Positions 50,235 through 59,271 are shown, counted from the stretch's first letter. The stretch is DNA of 64,000 nt from Streptomyces chryseus (GCF_014650755.1 NZ_BMVO01000023.1:43657-107656), one strand, 5' to 3'. Notes: generated by a model not told the origin, from the sequence alone. Numbers and translations are program-made.

Positions 50235-51515
50235 TTACCCAGGTGGGGACGGGGTCAGACCGCCCCGGGACAGGACACGCGCCAGGGATTCCACGACCTC
50301 GGGCTGATAGTCGCGGCCGGTCCCGAGACGCAGCTGTTCCAGGGCGCTGAGCGGCCCGCCCAGTCCACCTCCGCTTTCCCCCGAGAGATCGTCGTATGCG
50401 TTGACGGCGCGGACGATACGGGCGGAAAGCGGCTGCTCCCGGTAGGGGTCGGCCTGCCGCTCCACGACGACCGCCACCTCGGCGGGGACTCCGGTCTGGC
50501 GTACGACCGCTCCCCCGAGCAGGGCGATGCGGCGCTGCTCGGCGGGCGGCAGCGAGGCGGTGGCTCCGCCCTGGACGGGGTCGAGGAGGGAGAGCTGCCC
50601 GATGTCGTGCATCAGCGCCGCGTACTCCAGGACGGTCAGGTCCGGCTCGGAGAGCCCCAGCTCACGCCCGACGGCCCGGCTGAGCAGGGCGACGCGGCGG
50701 GCGTGGCCCTGGGCGGTGTAGCCGGCGATCTCGGTGGCGCGGGCGAGCGAGGTGATGGTCTGGCGGTACGTCGTACGGACGGCGGCGTACCGGCGGAAGG
50801 ACAGCTGGGTGAGCAGCAGCGGTACGCAGAAGACGGGCAGCGCCCAGAGCCCGGCGGCGGCGACGCCGAGCGCCATGACGGCCCCCGTGGCGCAGACCGC
50901 CGACCCGATCCCCAGCAGCGCGCGCAGCTCGTCGCGCAGGAGCGGCCCGTACGGGTAGCCGGTACGGGCGCGGGCCATGGCTGCGGTGAGTACGGCGTCG
51001 CACAGGGCGGTGAGCACGAGCAGGAGCGCGAGGAACAGGGCGTGGTACGGGCCGTGGCCGACCCGCTCGCCCCACAGTCCGCAGTTGTAGAGCGGCTGGA
51101 AGCACACGGCGGCGAAGGCGACGGTGAGGACACGGCGGACGACGTGGTCGAGGGCCGGCCCGTGCCCGGCGGCGACGTGCGGCACGGCGCCGGCGAGGGC
51201 GGCGGCGACCACGACGGCGACGACCTGGAGGACGCCGTGGGTGGTGGGCTGCCCGGCGATCTGGCCGAGCAGGGCGTAAGCGAGGGCCCCGGCGGCGCCG
51301 AGCGGTGCGGGCTCGCGCTCGGCGGGCAGCGCGCAGGGGCCCGTCCGAACGCCCCACCGGGAGAGCTCACCGAGGGTGATGAGCACGCCGAAGGCGAGGG
51401 CGATGCCGGGTTCGGTGACGCCGTACCAGAGGGTGTCGCCGAGCGCGTAGAGGGTGAGCACGGCGGCCGTGCCGTACACGCCGCCGAGGGCGTACGCGGG
51501 CCTGCGCCCCCTCAC
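50235..51515 (-). CDS. Membrane HD-domain protein with degenerate GYP region
   Basis: 426 residues from GTG 51515 (VRGRRPAYALGGVYGTAAVL). Six to seven membrane segments (to about 240) precede an HD domain: GHARRVALLSRAVGREL and ALMHDIGQLS keep the HD pair, but the HHE...DGxGYP signature of HD-GYP phosphodiesterases is replaced by VVVERQADPYREQPL. It is therefore probably not an active cyclic-di-GMP phosphodiesterase. It follows a canonical HD-GYP gene; the two probably function as a pair. The start is uncertain. Confidence 0.75.
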   Translation of the reverse strand: MRGRRPAYALGGVYGTAAVLTLYALGDTLWYGVTEPGIALAFGVLITLGELSRWGVRTGPCALPAEREPAPLGAAGALAYALLGQIAGQPTTHGVLQVVAVVVAAALAGAVPHVAAGHGPALDHVVRRVLTVAFAAVCFQPLYNCGLWGERVGHGPYHALFLALLLVLTALCDAVLTAAMARARTGYPYGPLLRDELRALLGIGSAVCATGAVMALGVAAAGLWALPVFCVPLLLTQLSFRRYAAVRTTYRQTITSLARATEIAGYTAQGHARRVALLSRAVGRELGLSEPDLTVLEYAALMHDIGQLSLLDPVQGGATASLPPAEQRRIALLGGAVVRQTGVPAEVAVVVERQADPYREQPLSARIVRAVNAYDDLSGESGGGLGGPLSALEQLRLGTGRDYQPEVVESLARVLSRGGLTPSPPG

Positions 51516-51654
51516 CCGGCACGCCCCGGCCGCACGCCGCCCGCCTCTGCGGCACCCGAGGAGCGGGATTCGGGGCCGCGCACCGGTTCGGGAGGGCGCG
51601 GCGAGGGGTAGGGCTCGCCGGGACACCCCTCGGGCCCGGTGTCCGCAGCGGCGC

Positions 51655-53073
51655 TCACCCGGGCCGGCCCGGGTCGTGGGACCGCGCGGCGGCGAGCGGA
51701 GAACCCGCCTCCCCGGCCGGGGCGGAAGCGGGGGCCTCGTCGCTCCCGCGCGATGGCGGGACGTTTCCTCTGGGATCGGCCTGCTCGTCCGAGGTGACCC
51801 GGTGGTGCCAGCCCTGGCGGGCCAGCGCCCGCGCGAGCGCCCGCACCATCCGGGGATCGAACTGCGTTCCCGCACACCGTTCGAGCTCCCGCAGAGCCGT
51901 GTCGACCGGCCGCGCCCGCCGGTACGACCGCGTCGAGGTCATCGCGTCGAACGCGTCGGCCACCGCGACGACCCGCGCGAACTCGGGGATCTGGCCGCCC
52001 GCGAGCCCGTACGGATAGCCGCTCCCGTCGAGCCGCTCGTGGTGGTGCAGGATGGCCGCCCGCGCCTCCCCGAGGAAGCCGATGCCCCGGACCATCTCGT
52101 GCCCGTACTCGGGGTGCAGCTCGATGACCCGCCGTTCCTCAGGGGTCAGCGGCCCGTCCTTGCGGAGCAGCCGCGTCGGGACGCCCAGCTTGCCCACGTC
52201 GTGCAGGATCCCGGCGAACCGCAGCACCTCGACGCGGTCCTCCTCCATGCCGATCTCGCGCGCGATCATGACGGAGGCGCGGCCGACCCGTTCGCTGTGC
52301 CCGCGCGTGTACTTGTCCTTGATGTCGACCGCTTGGACGAGCGCGCGGATGGTCGCCTGGTGGGCGGCGCGCTCGCGGTGGTACTGCGCGAAGACCCAGC
52401 AGGAGATGTACATCGGCAGCAGCACGAAGAGCGCGGCGAGCGGCCCGTACGGACTGCGCCAGAGCACCGCCGTCATCAGCCCCGCCAGGCCCTGCACGCA
52501 GTGCGGCGCGACGGAACGCAGCAGCAGCCCGCGCCACGCGGTCCGCGCGGGCAGCCGCTCGGCCGTGGCGAGGATGCCGCCGTCGAGGGCGGTCAGGACC
52601 AGGCAGAAGGCGAGGACGGCGGCCCCGGCGGGCAGCAGGACGTACGGGAAATCGGGCGCGGCCGCCCCGCCCCCCAGCGCCGCACCGCAGTCCAGGAACG
52701 CGCGGACGTGCGCCGCGCACCACGCGGCCAGCGCCAGCTGGGCCGCCCGCCAGACCCGCCGGACCGCGCGCGGGCGCCGCTCGACGTGGCCGGCGAGGGC
52801 CCCGGGCACGGCGACCAGCGCGGCGGCCGACGGGGGCAGCAGCAGCACGGCGGCGAGCAGCACCGGGAAGAAGGAGCCCGAGCCGACCCGTACCGCGCTC
52901 ACGAGGAACGGCCGGCGTCCGAGCACCTCGCACGCGGCGTAGAGCGCGGCCAGCAGCGCGGCGGCCTTCCAGGGAGTGCCGGCGCCGGGCCGCAGGGCGG
53001 GGAGCGCGCAGCAGACGGCCGCGATCAGCGCGCACAGGATGTACGCGCGCGCCGCCACCGAAAGGGCTCTCAC
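51655..53073 (-). CDS. HD-GYP domain membrane phosphodiesterase
   Basis: 472 residues from GTG 53073. An N-terminal membrane domain (seven to eight helices, to about 235) is followed by an intact HD-GYP domain: HSERVGRASVM, ILHDVGKLGVP (HD), HPEYGHEMV and HHERLDGSGYPYGL (GYP), AVADAFDAMTS. Such domains hydrolyse cyclic di-GMP in Streptomyces (compare RmdA/B systems). A disordered Ala/Pro/Ser tail follows. The stop TGA overlaps a GTG as GTGA. Confidence 0.9.
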   Translation of the reverse strand: MRALSVAARAYILCALIAAVCCALPALRPGAGTPWKAAALLAALYAACEVLGRRPFLVSAVRVGSGSFFPVLLAAVLLLPPSAAALVAVPGALAGHVERRPRAVRRVWRAAQLALAAWCAAHVRAFLDCGAALGGGAAAPDFPYVLLPAGAAVLAFCLVLTALDGGILATAERLPARTAWRGLLLRSVAPHCVQGLAGLMTAVLWRSPYGPLAALFVLLPMYISCWVFAQYHRERAAHQATIRALVQAVDIKDKYTRGHSERVGRASVMIAREIGMEEDRVEVLRFAGILHDVGKLGVPTRLLRKDGPLTPEERRVIELHPEYGHEMVRGIGFLGEARAAILHHHERLDGSGYPYGLAGGQIPEFARVVAVADAFDAMTSTRSYRRARPVDTALRELERCAGTQFDPRMVRALARALARQGWHHRVTSDEQADPRGNVPPSRGSDEAPASAPAGEAGSPLAAARSHDPGRPG

Positions 53074-53151
53074 CTGCGTCGCTCCAGTTGTCCCGGTCCG
53101 CTCGCCTCAATGCGTGCGCCAGGCTAGCGAGTTGAGGGAGGCCGGATACGA

Positions 53152-53196
53152 CGAAGCGGCCGATTAGCACCTTCGAGTGATAATCGGCCGACTTCG
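53152..53196 (-). terminator. Terminator of the sigR-rsrA operon
   Basis: CGAAGCGGCCGATTA pairs with TAATCGGCCGACTTCG (one bulged base) over a 14-nt loop, 24 bp after the rsrA stop. Confidence 0.85.
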
Positions 53197-53219
53197 CGAC
53201 AAGCGGGGTGGCGGGGTGG

Positions 53220-53546
53220 CTACGCCTCGTGGGCCGTGGCGGGATACTCGGCGGCCGTCGTGGCCGTCACGTCCTGATCGGGCACGGCCTGCCCCGACCG
53301 GATCAGGTCGATTCGCCCCATGACCTTGGACCGCAGGTCGGCGGGGACGTCGTCACTGCCGCAGCAGCGCTTCACCAGCTTCTTCACGGCCTGTTCGAGG
53401 CCGTACTTCTCCAGACACGGGGAGCACTCCTCGAAGTGCACCTCGAACTTGGTGCAGTCGCTGTCGGGCATCTCGTGGTCGAGGAACTCGTAGAGATGAT
53501 CCAGGACCTCAGAGCAGTCAGTCTCGTGCGGCTCTCCGCAGCTCAT
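53220..53546 (-). CDS. rsrA: Zinc anti-sigma factor RsrA
   Basis: 108 residues with the ZAS signature exactly as in S. coelicolor RsrA: C11, H37, C41 and C44 bind Zn2+ (HFEECSPC), with further Cys at 3, 31, 61 and 62. Disulfide stress forms C11-C44 and releases SigR; thioredoxin reverses this. The start ATG overlaps the sigR stop (ATGA), coupling production to SigR. Confidence 0.98.
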   Translation of the reverse strand: MSCGEPHETDCSEVLDHLYEFLDHEMPDSDCTKFEVHFEECSPCLEKYGLEQAVKKLVKRCCGSDDVPADLRSKVMGRIDLIRSGQAVPDQDVTATTAAEYPATAHEA

Positions 53547-54202
53547 GAGCCCGAACCTTTCCCGTCGTTCGACTCTCCGGCACCCGCCGGAACCAGCCCG
53601 CGGTCACGCGCGTAGTCCTCGAGCATGCCGCGCAGTTGGCGGCGGCCCCGGTGCAGCCGGGACATCACCGTGCCGATGGGTGTTCCCATGATGTCCGCGA
53701 TCTCCTTGTACGCAAAGCCCTCGACATCCGCGAGGTAGACCGCGATGCGGAACTCCTCGGGGATGGCCTGCAGCGCGGACTTGACGTCCGAGTCGGGCAG
53801 GTGGTCGAGCGCCTGCGACTCGGCGGAGCGCAGGCCGGTCGACATGTGCGACTCGGCGCGCGCGAGCTGCCAGTCCTCGATCTCCTCGGCGCCACTGCGC
53901 TGAGGCTCACGCTGCTTCTTCCGGTACGTGTTGATGAAGGTGTTCGTCAGAATGCGGTAAAGCCACGCCTTCAGATTCGTACCCTCACGGAACTGGTGGA
54001 AGGACCCGTACGCCTTCGCGTACGTCTCCTGCACCAGGTCCTCCGCGTCGGCCGGATTGCGCGTCATGCGCAGCGCGGCCGAGTACATCTGGTCGAGGAA
54101 GCCCAGCGCGTCGCGCTCGAAACGCGCGTTGCGCTCGGCGGTGCTCTCCTCCGCCGCCTGGCCGTCGTCGGTCCCTGTGTCGGTCCCAGTGACCGGACCC
54201 AC
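53543..54202 (-). CDS. sigR: Thiol-oxidative-stress sigma factor SigR (short form)
   Basis: 219 residues from GTG 54202 with GGAGGAG directly upstream. ECF sigma regions 2 (FLDQMYSAALRMTRNPADAE; DLVQETYAKAYGSFHQF; NLKAWLYRILTNTFINTYRK) and 4 (AIPEEFRIAVYLADVEGFAY; MGTPIGTVMSRLHRGRRQLR) are intact. It drives thioredoxin, mycothiol and protease genes upon disulfide or thiol-reactive stress. A longer form is possible (see the extension entry). The SigR-dependent promoter upstream makes an autoregulated positive loop, and RsrA is the brake. Confidence 0.97.
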   Translation of the reverse strand: MGPVTGTDTGTDDGQAAEESTAERNARFERDALGFLDQMYSAALRMTRNPADAEDLVQETYAKAYGSFHQFREGTNLKAWLYRILTNTFINTYRKKQREPQRSGAEEIEDWQLARAESHMSTGLRSAESQALDHLPDSDVKSALQAIPEEFRIAVYLADVEGFAYKEIADIMGTPIGTVMSRLHRGRRQLRGMLEDYARDRGLVPAGAGESNDGKGSGS

Positions 54203-54367
54203 CTCCTCCAACGCCGTGGCGGGGCCGAATGCGGACCCGCTCGAATCGGAGGATAGACGACGATCCTGCCCGGCCGCCGCCCGACGTGGGGCGGTCTTCG
54301 CCGCGGTGAGCACCGTCCACTCCAGGTCAGCGGTGTTCGAGCGGCTCGGGCAGATGGTCGATCCCAT
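54203..54367 (-). other. 55-codon N-terminal extension giving the unstable SigR' form
   Basis: From ATG 54367 (7 nt after GAGGGAG) the frame is open to the short-form start, adding exactly 55 codons. S. coelicolor SigR' is known to have a 55-residue extension that makes it stress-inducible and short-lived. The SigR promoter is upstream of this ATG, so that transcript includes the extension. Confidence 0.85.
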
Positions 54368-54414
54368 GCGACGGACTCCCTCTCCACGTACGTGCGGTAT
54401 ATGTCGACGCACGC

Positions 54415-54443
54415 AATAACAGAAGGGCCCCGCTCATCATTCC
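54415..54443 (-). promoter_or_regulatory. SigR-dependent promoter of sigR
   Basis: GGAAT (54443-54439), an 18-nt spacer and GTT (54420-54418): the SigR consensus GGAAT-N18-GTT. It overlaps the end of the upstream hydrolase gene and should give a transcript starting near 54408 that includes the SigR' ATG. Confidence 0.93.
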
Positions 54444-55081
54444 CGCAGCCCGTCGATCCAGCTCCCCACGGCGTCGGTGATCGTCGCGACCACCTGTTCC
54501 TCGGTGCGTCCGGCCTTCTTCGGTACGGCGAAACCATGGTCCCCGTACTCCACCTCCACGAGGTCGTACTCCCCGTCCGGGAACTCCGCCGGCTTCCCGA
54601 AGGGATCGTTTCCGCCCTGTACGACCAGCGTGGGGACCCCGGCGCCCAGCAGCTCATCGGCGCGGGACTTCTCGGGGCGACCGGGCGGGTGCAGCGGGAA
54701 GCTCAGCGCGAGCGCCGCGTGCGCGCCCAGCTCCACGGCCGTACGGCAGGCGACGCGCGCCCCGGCGCTGCGCCCGCCGGCGACGACCGGCAGGCCGGGC
54801 CGCAGCAGCGCGGGCCACAGTCCGCGCCATCCGGCGTCCAGGGTCCCGGGCGCGGGCGCGACCTTCTTCCCGGCCACCCGCCAGGGCTGCTCCACCAGCG
54901 CCACGCTCACCCCGCGCGCGGGCAGCGCGGCCGCGAGCCCCTGAAGGTCCCGCGCCCCGATGCCGCCGCCGGCGCCGTGGCTCACGGCCAGGACGACCCA
55001 GGGCGTCTCGGCCTCGGCCCAGGTGATGCGGGCCTGGCCGGTCTGCGTCTCCACCATCTCGCTGTGCGTCACGGCATCCAT
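54437..55081 (-). CDS. Alpha/beta-hydrolase family protein (dienelactone hydrolase-like)
   Basis: 214 residues from ATG 55081. The hydrolase core is visible: LAVSHGAGGG oxyanion region (about 27-36), GGRSAGARVA nucleophile elbow (Ser near 104), LVVQGGNDPFG acid (Asp) and EYGDHGFAVP His near 185. It matches the KANL3/Tex30-like or dienelactone-hydrolase group; substrate unknown. The 3' end carries the sigR promoter. Confidence 0.85.
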   Translation of the reverse strand: MDAVTHSEMVETQTGQARITWAEAETPWVVLAVSHGAGGGIGARDLQGLAAALPARGVSVALVEQPWRVAGKKVAPAPGTLDAGWRGLWPALLRPGLPVVAGGRSAGARVACRTAVELGAHAALALSFPLHPPGRPEKSRADELLGAGVPTLVVQGGNDPFGKPAEFPDGEYDLVEVEYGDHGFAVPKKAGRTEEQVVATITDAVGSWIDGLRE

Positions 55082-55127
55082 CCTGCGCCCGCGCCGCCGC
55101 GTGATCCAACGCCCCACGCGCGCCGCG

Positions 55128-55943
55128 TCAGAACAGCGTCTCCACCTCCGGCGCGGGCAGCTCCTCCAGCAGCTCCGGCCCGTTGTTGCGCACGTTGCTC
55201 ACGGCGGTGGTCACCGGGTACGCCCGCATCAGCCCGCCCGGCGGCGGCGCCAGCAGCTCCCGCAGGCCGTCCAGGTCCGTACGGGCCGGGTCCAGCCACG
55301 CGTCCCAGCGGTCCGGGGTCAGCATCAGCGGCATCCGGGGGTGGATGTCGGCCAGCGACCCGGGTCCGGTGGCCGGCGCGACCGCCAGCGGGGCCTTCTC
55401 CGCCTCGGTGGTGATGACGGAGCACGTCACCCACCACGCCTGCGGGTGGTCGTCGGGCAGCGTCCGGTCGCGCCAGAACTCGTACAACCCGGCCATCGCC
55501 ATGACCGACCCGTCGGCCGGCGTCACGAAGTACGGCTGCTTGCGCGGCCGCTTCTTCTTCCCCTGCTCCTCCAGCTGCCGCTCGTCGGCGCCGGTGACCC
55601 ACTCGTAGTAGCCGTCGGCCGGGACGAGGCAGCGCCGCGAGACGAACGGCTGGCGGAACGACGGCTTCTCGTGCACCGTCTCCGCCCGCGCGTTGATCAT
55701 CCGCGCCGCGCCCTCGGGCGACTTCGACCAGGAGGGCACGAGCCCCCACCTCAGCTTCCTCAGCTGCCGAACCGGGCGCGGGTCCGGCGCGTCCTTCACA
55801 GGACGCTCCAGGACGACGTGGACCTCCTTGGTGGGCGCCACGTTCCAGTCCGGGGCGAGCGCCTCCTTGGGCTCCCACTTCCGCACATCGAACATCCCGA
55901 CCAGATCCTCGGGCCGCCGGCTCGCCGCATACCGTCCGCACAT
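55128..55943 (-). CDS. HMCES/YedK-like SOS-response-associated protein
   Basis: 271 residues from ATG 55943. Catalytic Cys2 directly after Met (MCGRYA) forms a covalent link to abasic DNA in this family; NARAETV, CLVPADGYYEW and HPRMP (His) complete the active site. It protects single-stranded DNA abasic sites. No ribosome site is seen, but CAGTCT lies exactly 7 nt before ATG. Divergent from the M50 gene across 49 bp. Confidence 0.93.
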   Translation of the reverse strand: MCGRYAASRRPEDLVGMFDVRKWEPKEALAPDWNVAPTKEVHVVLERPVKDAPDPRPVRQLRKLRWGLVPSWSKSPEGAARMINARAETVHEKPSFRQPFVSRRCLVPADGYYEWVTGADERQLEEQGKKKRPRKQPYFVTPADGSVMAMAGLYEFWRDRTLPDDHPQAWWVTCSVITTEAEKAPLAVAPATGPGSLADIHPRMPLMLTPDRWDAWLDPARTDLDGLRELLAPPPGGLMRAYPVTTAVSNVRNNGPELLEELPAPEVETLF

Positions 55944-55992
55944 AAGTGCCAGACTGCCACGACTGCCCCGACCGCAAGGAGCCGCCCGGAAA

Positions 55993-56706
55993 ATGGACAG
56001 CACCCAGCTCGGCGACCTGTGGGACCGCGTCTTCGGTACGCAGCCCGATCCCGACCAGTGGCTGGTGATCGCCACGGCCCTCGCCGCTCTCGCCGTCGTC
56101 GTCCCGCACGCCGTGTGGCGTCTGGCACGCAACGCCATCACGATCGCCCACGAGGGAGGCCACGGTCTGATCGCCCTGCTCACGGGGCGCAGCCTGGACG
56201 GCATACGCCTGCACTCCGACACGAGCGGTCTGACCGTCAGCCGGGGCAAGCCGACCGGCATCGGCATGATCCTCACCGCCGCCGCCGGCTACACCGCTCC
56301 CTCACTCCTGGGCCTCGGCGGCGCCTGGCTGCTCGCGGCGAACCGCATCACGCTCTTCCTGTGGATCGCGACGGCCCTGCTCCTCGCGATGCTGGTGATG
56401 ATCCGCAACGCGTACGGCGCCCTGACCGTGATCGTCACCGGCGCCGCCTTCCTGCTGATCTCGTGGCTCACGCCGCCGGAGGTGCAGGCCGCCTTCGCGT
56501 ACGCCGCCGTCTGGTTCCTGCTCATCGGCGGTGTCCGGCCCGCCTTCGAGCTCCAGTCCAAGCGCCGCCACGGCGGCGCCCCCGACTCGGACGCCGACCA
56601 GCTGTCGCGGCTCACCCACGTACCGGCCGTGCTGTGGCTGTTCTTCTTCCACACGGTGTCGGTCTGCGCGCTGCTGGGCGGCGGCCGCTGGCTGCTCGGG
56701 CTGTAG
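55993..56706 (+). CDS. Membrane M50-family zinc protease-like protein
   Basis: 237 residues with about six membrane helices and HEGGH (residues 55-59) as the zinc-binding HExxH motif of M50B-like peptidases. The second Asp-containing motif typical of site-2 proteases is not clearly visible, so activity is uncertain. AAGGAG precedes the ATG by 11 nt. It is divergent from the HMCES gene and ends 107 bp before aroA. Confidence 0.85.
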   Translation: MDSTQLGDLWDRVFGTQPDPDQWLVIATALAALAVVVPHAVWRLARNAITIAHEGGHGLIALLTGRSLDGIRLHSDTSGLTVSRGKPTGIGMILTAAAGYTAPSLLGLGGAWLLAANRITLFLWIATALLLAMLVMIRNAYGALTVIVTGAAFLLISWLTPPEVQAAFAYAAVWFLLIGGVRPAFELQSKRRHGGAPDSDADQLSRLTHVPAVLWLFFFHTVSVCALLGGGRWLLGL

Positions 56707-56800
56707 GACCGGCTGTCACGGCGCGTCACCCTGCCGGTACCATTGCGTTACGCCCTGGTTTCGGCGCATTTGATCAAGATCCGGGTCCGCCGCGAGCCAC

Positions 56801-56806
56801 TAAAGT
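56801..56806 (+). promoter_or_regulatory. Candidate -10 box of leaderless aroA mRNA
   Basis: TAAAGT followed by 7 nt and ATG 56814; it supports 56814 over the ATG at 56808. Confidence 0.5.
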
Positions 56807-56813
56807 GATGGCC

Positions 56814-58157
56814 ATGACCGAAAGCTCCGTGCACCCCGCCCTCTGGCCCGCCCCGCGCGCTTCCGAAGCCGTCGACGCGACCGTCACCGTGCCCGGATCG
56901 AAATCGGTCACCAACCGCGCGCTCGTCCTGGCCGCGCTCGCCGCCGAGCCCGGCTGGCTGCGCCACCCGCTGCGCTCCCGCGACACGCTGCTGATGGCCG
57001 ACGCGCTGCGCGCGATGGGCGTCGGCATCGAGGAGACCGTGTCGTCCAGCTCGTCGGCGACGGCCGAGCTCAGCGGCTCGGGCGAGGCCTGGCGCGTCAT
57101 CCCGGCCGGGCTGCACGGGCCCGCCGCGGTCGACGCCGGCAACGCCGGCACCGTGATGCGCTTCCTGCCGCCCGTCGCGGCCCTCGCGGACGGTGACGTG
57201 CGCTTCGACGGCGACCCCCGTTCGTACGAACGCCCCCTCGGCGCCGTCATCGAGGCGCTGCGCACGCTGGGCGCCCGTATCGACGACGACGGCCGCGGCG
57301 CCCTTCCGCTGACCGTGCACGGCAACGGTGCCCTGGACGGCGGGGCGGTCGACATCGACGCGTCCGCGTCGTCGCAGTTCGTGAGCGCGCTCCTGCTCTC
57401 CGCCCCGCGCTTCAACCAGGGCGTCGAGGTGCGGCACACCGGCGCCGTACTGCCGTCCATGCCGCACATCCGGATGACCGTCGACATGCTGCGCGCGGTC
57501 GGCGCCCAGGTGGACACCCCCGAGTCGGGCGGTGAACCCAACGTCTGGCGGGTCTCCCCCGGCGCCCTGCTCGGCCGGGACCTGACCATCGAGCCCGACC
57601 TGTCCAACGCGCAGCCGTTCCTGGCCGCCGCCCTGATCACGGGTGGCCGCGTCACCATCCCCGACTGGCCGGAGCGCACCACCCAGCCGGGCGACGCGCT
57701 GCGGGAGATCTTCACCGAGATGGGCGGTTCCTGCGAGCTGACCGAGCAGGGGCTGACCTTCACCGGCACCGGTACGGTGCACGGCATCGACGTCGACCTC
57801 GGTGACGTCGGCGAGCTGACCCCGGGCATCGCGGCGGTGGCCGCCCTGGCCGACTCGGAGTCCGTCCTGCGCGGCGTCGCGCACCTGCGGCTGCACGAGA
57901 CCGACCGGCTGGCCGCCCTCACCCGGGAGATCAACGCCCTGGGCGGCGACGTCACCGAGACCGCCGACGGTCTGCGCATCCGCCCGCGCCGCCTGCACGG
58001 CGGGACCTTCCACACGTACCACGACCACCGCATGGCGACCGCGGGCGCGATCATCGGCCTCGCCGTGAAGGACGTACAGATCGAGAACGTCGCGACGACG
58101 GCCAAGACACTGCCCGATTTCCCGCAGATGTGGACCGGAATGCTCGACGGAAACTGA
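56814..58157 (+). CDS. aroA: EPSP synthase (3-phosphoshikimate 1-carboxyvinyltransferase)
   Basis: 447 residues. Conserved EPSP synthase motifs: VPGSKSVTNRALVLAALA (27-44, phosphoenolpyruvate/shikimate-3-phosphate contacts), GNAGTVMRF (110-118), FDGDPRSYERPLG, and LRLHETDRLAAL and HDHRMATAGAI near the end. It makes EPSP from shikimate-3-phosphate and phosphoenolpyruvate in aromatic amino-acid synthesis. rsgA follows after 14 bp. Confidence 0.97.
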   Translation: MTESSVHPALWPAPRASEAVDATVTVPGSKSVTNRALVLAALAAEPGWLRHPLRSRDTLLMADALRAMGVGIEETVSSSSSATAELSGSGEAWRVIPAGLHGPAAVDAGNAGTVMRFLPPVAALADGDVRFDGDPRSYERPLGAVIEALRTLGARIDDDGRGALPLTVHGNGALDGGAVDIDASASSQFVSALLLSAPRFNQGVEVRHTGAVLPSMPHIRMTVDMLRAVGAQVDTPESGGEPNVWRVSPGALLGRDLTIEPDLSNAQPFLAAALITGGRVTIPDWPERTTQPGDALREIFTEMGGSCELTEQGLTFTGTGTVHGIDVDLGDVGELTPGIAAVAALADSESVLRGVAHLRLHETDRLAALTREINALGGDVTETADGLRIRPRRLHGGTFHTYHDHRMATAGAIIGLAVKDVQIENVATTAKTLPDFPQMWTGMLDGN

Positions 58158-58171
58158 CGGGGCCTGACGAC

Positions 58172-59182
58172 ATGCGCCGCTACGGCAAGAACCCCGACGA
58201 GGACGACATCCGGATCCGCCCGAACCGCAAGGGCAACCGGCCTCGCACGCACACCCGCCCCAAACACGAGGACGCCGTCGAGGGCTTCGTCCTGACCGTC
58301 GACCGGGGCCGCATCACCTGCCTCGTCGAGGACCGTACGGTCATCGCGATGAAGGCCCGCGAGCTGGGCCGCAAGTCCGTCGTCGTGGGCGACCGGGTCG
58401 CCATCGTCGGCGACCTGACCGGCGACAAGGACACGCTGGCCCGCATCGTCCGGGTCGAGACGCGCGCCTCGGTGCTGCGTCGCACGGCCGACGACGACGA
58501 CCCGTTCGAGCGGGTGGTGGTGGCCAACGCCGACCAGCTGGCGATCGTCACCGCGCTGGCCGACCCCGAGCCGCGCCCGCGCATGATCGACCGCTGTCTG
58601 GTCGCGGCGTACGACGCCGGGCTCACGCCGTTGCTCGTCCTGACCAAGTCGGACCTGGCGCCGGCGGACGCCCTCCTGAACGCCTACCGCCCGCTCGGTG
58701 TCCCGTACGTCGTCACCAGCCGCGAGGACCTGGCGAACGGGGCGGCGACCGATCTGGTGCGCAAGCACCTGGAGGACAAGGTCACGGCGTTCGTCGGCCA
58801 CTCGGGCGTCGGCAAGACGACCCTGGTCAACACACTGGTGCCCGAGGACCGTTGGCGTACGACCGGAGTGGTCAACGCGGTCACGGGCCGCGGCCGGCAC
58901 ACCACCACGTCGGCGCTCGCGCTGCCGCTCACGGGCGTGCCCGGCTGGGTGATCGACACCCCGGGCGTGCGTTCCTTCGGGCTGCACCACGTCGACCCGT
59001 CGCGTGTCATCCTCGCGTTCCCGGACCTTGAGCCGGGTACGGAGGGCTGCCCGCGCGGCTGCAGCCACGACGAGGCGGAGTGCGCGCTGGACCAGTGGGT
59101 CGCGGACGGCCACGCCGATCCGGCCCGGCTCGACTCGCTGCGCCGGCTCCTCGCCACCCGGGAGCGCCGCGAGGGCGACTGA
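58172..59182 (+). CDS. rsgA: Ribosome small-subunit maturation GTPase RsgA
   Basis: 336 residues with an OB-fold (38-105), then the circularly permuted GTPase order G4 (TKSD, 158-161), G1 P-loop (GHSGVGKTT, 209-217), G3 (DTPG, near 258) and the C-terminal zinc finger CPRGCSHDEAEC. It acts late in 30S ribosome assembly. ATG 58172 is 14 nt after the aroA stop, with ACGGGG upstream, so co-transcription with aroA is likely. Confidence 0.95.
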   Translation: MRRYGKNPDEDDIRIRPNRKGNRPRTHTRPKHEDAVEGFVLTVDRGRITCLVEDRTVIAMKARELGRKSVVVGDRVAIVGDLTGDKDTLARIVRVETRASVLRRTADDDDPFERVVVANADQLAIVTALADPEPRPRMIDRCLVAAYDAGLTPLLVLTKSDLAPADALLNAYRPLGVPYVVTSREDLANGAATDLVRKHLEDKVTAFVGHSGVGKTTLVNTLVPEDRWRTTGVVNAVTGRGRHTTTSALALPLTGVPGWVIDTPGVRSFGLHHVDPSRVILAFPDLEPGTEGCPRGCSHDEAECALDQWVADGHADPARLDSLRRLLATRERREGD

Positions 59183-59271
59183 CCCGCCGCGTTCACGTCT
59201 GCGGGCGTCCGGCACGGGCATAATCGCACCAAGTCAGACGAAGCAGTCACCGACGCGGGAGGCGACCGACC

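Noticed and set aside
59190..59271. Guanidine riboswitch before the SMR gene
   Set aside because: None of the conserved guanidine-I, -II or -III motifs are visible in the short upstream region.
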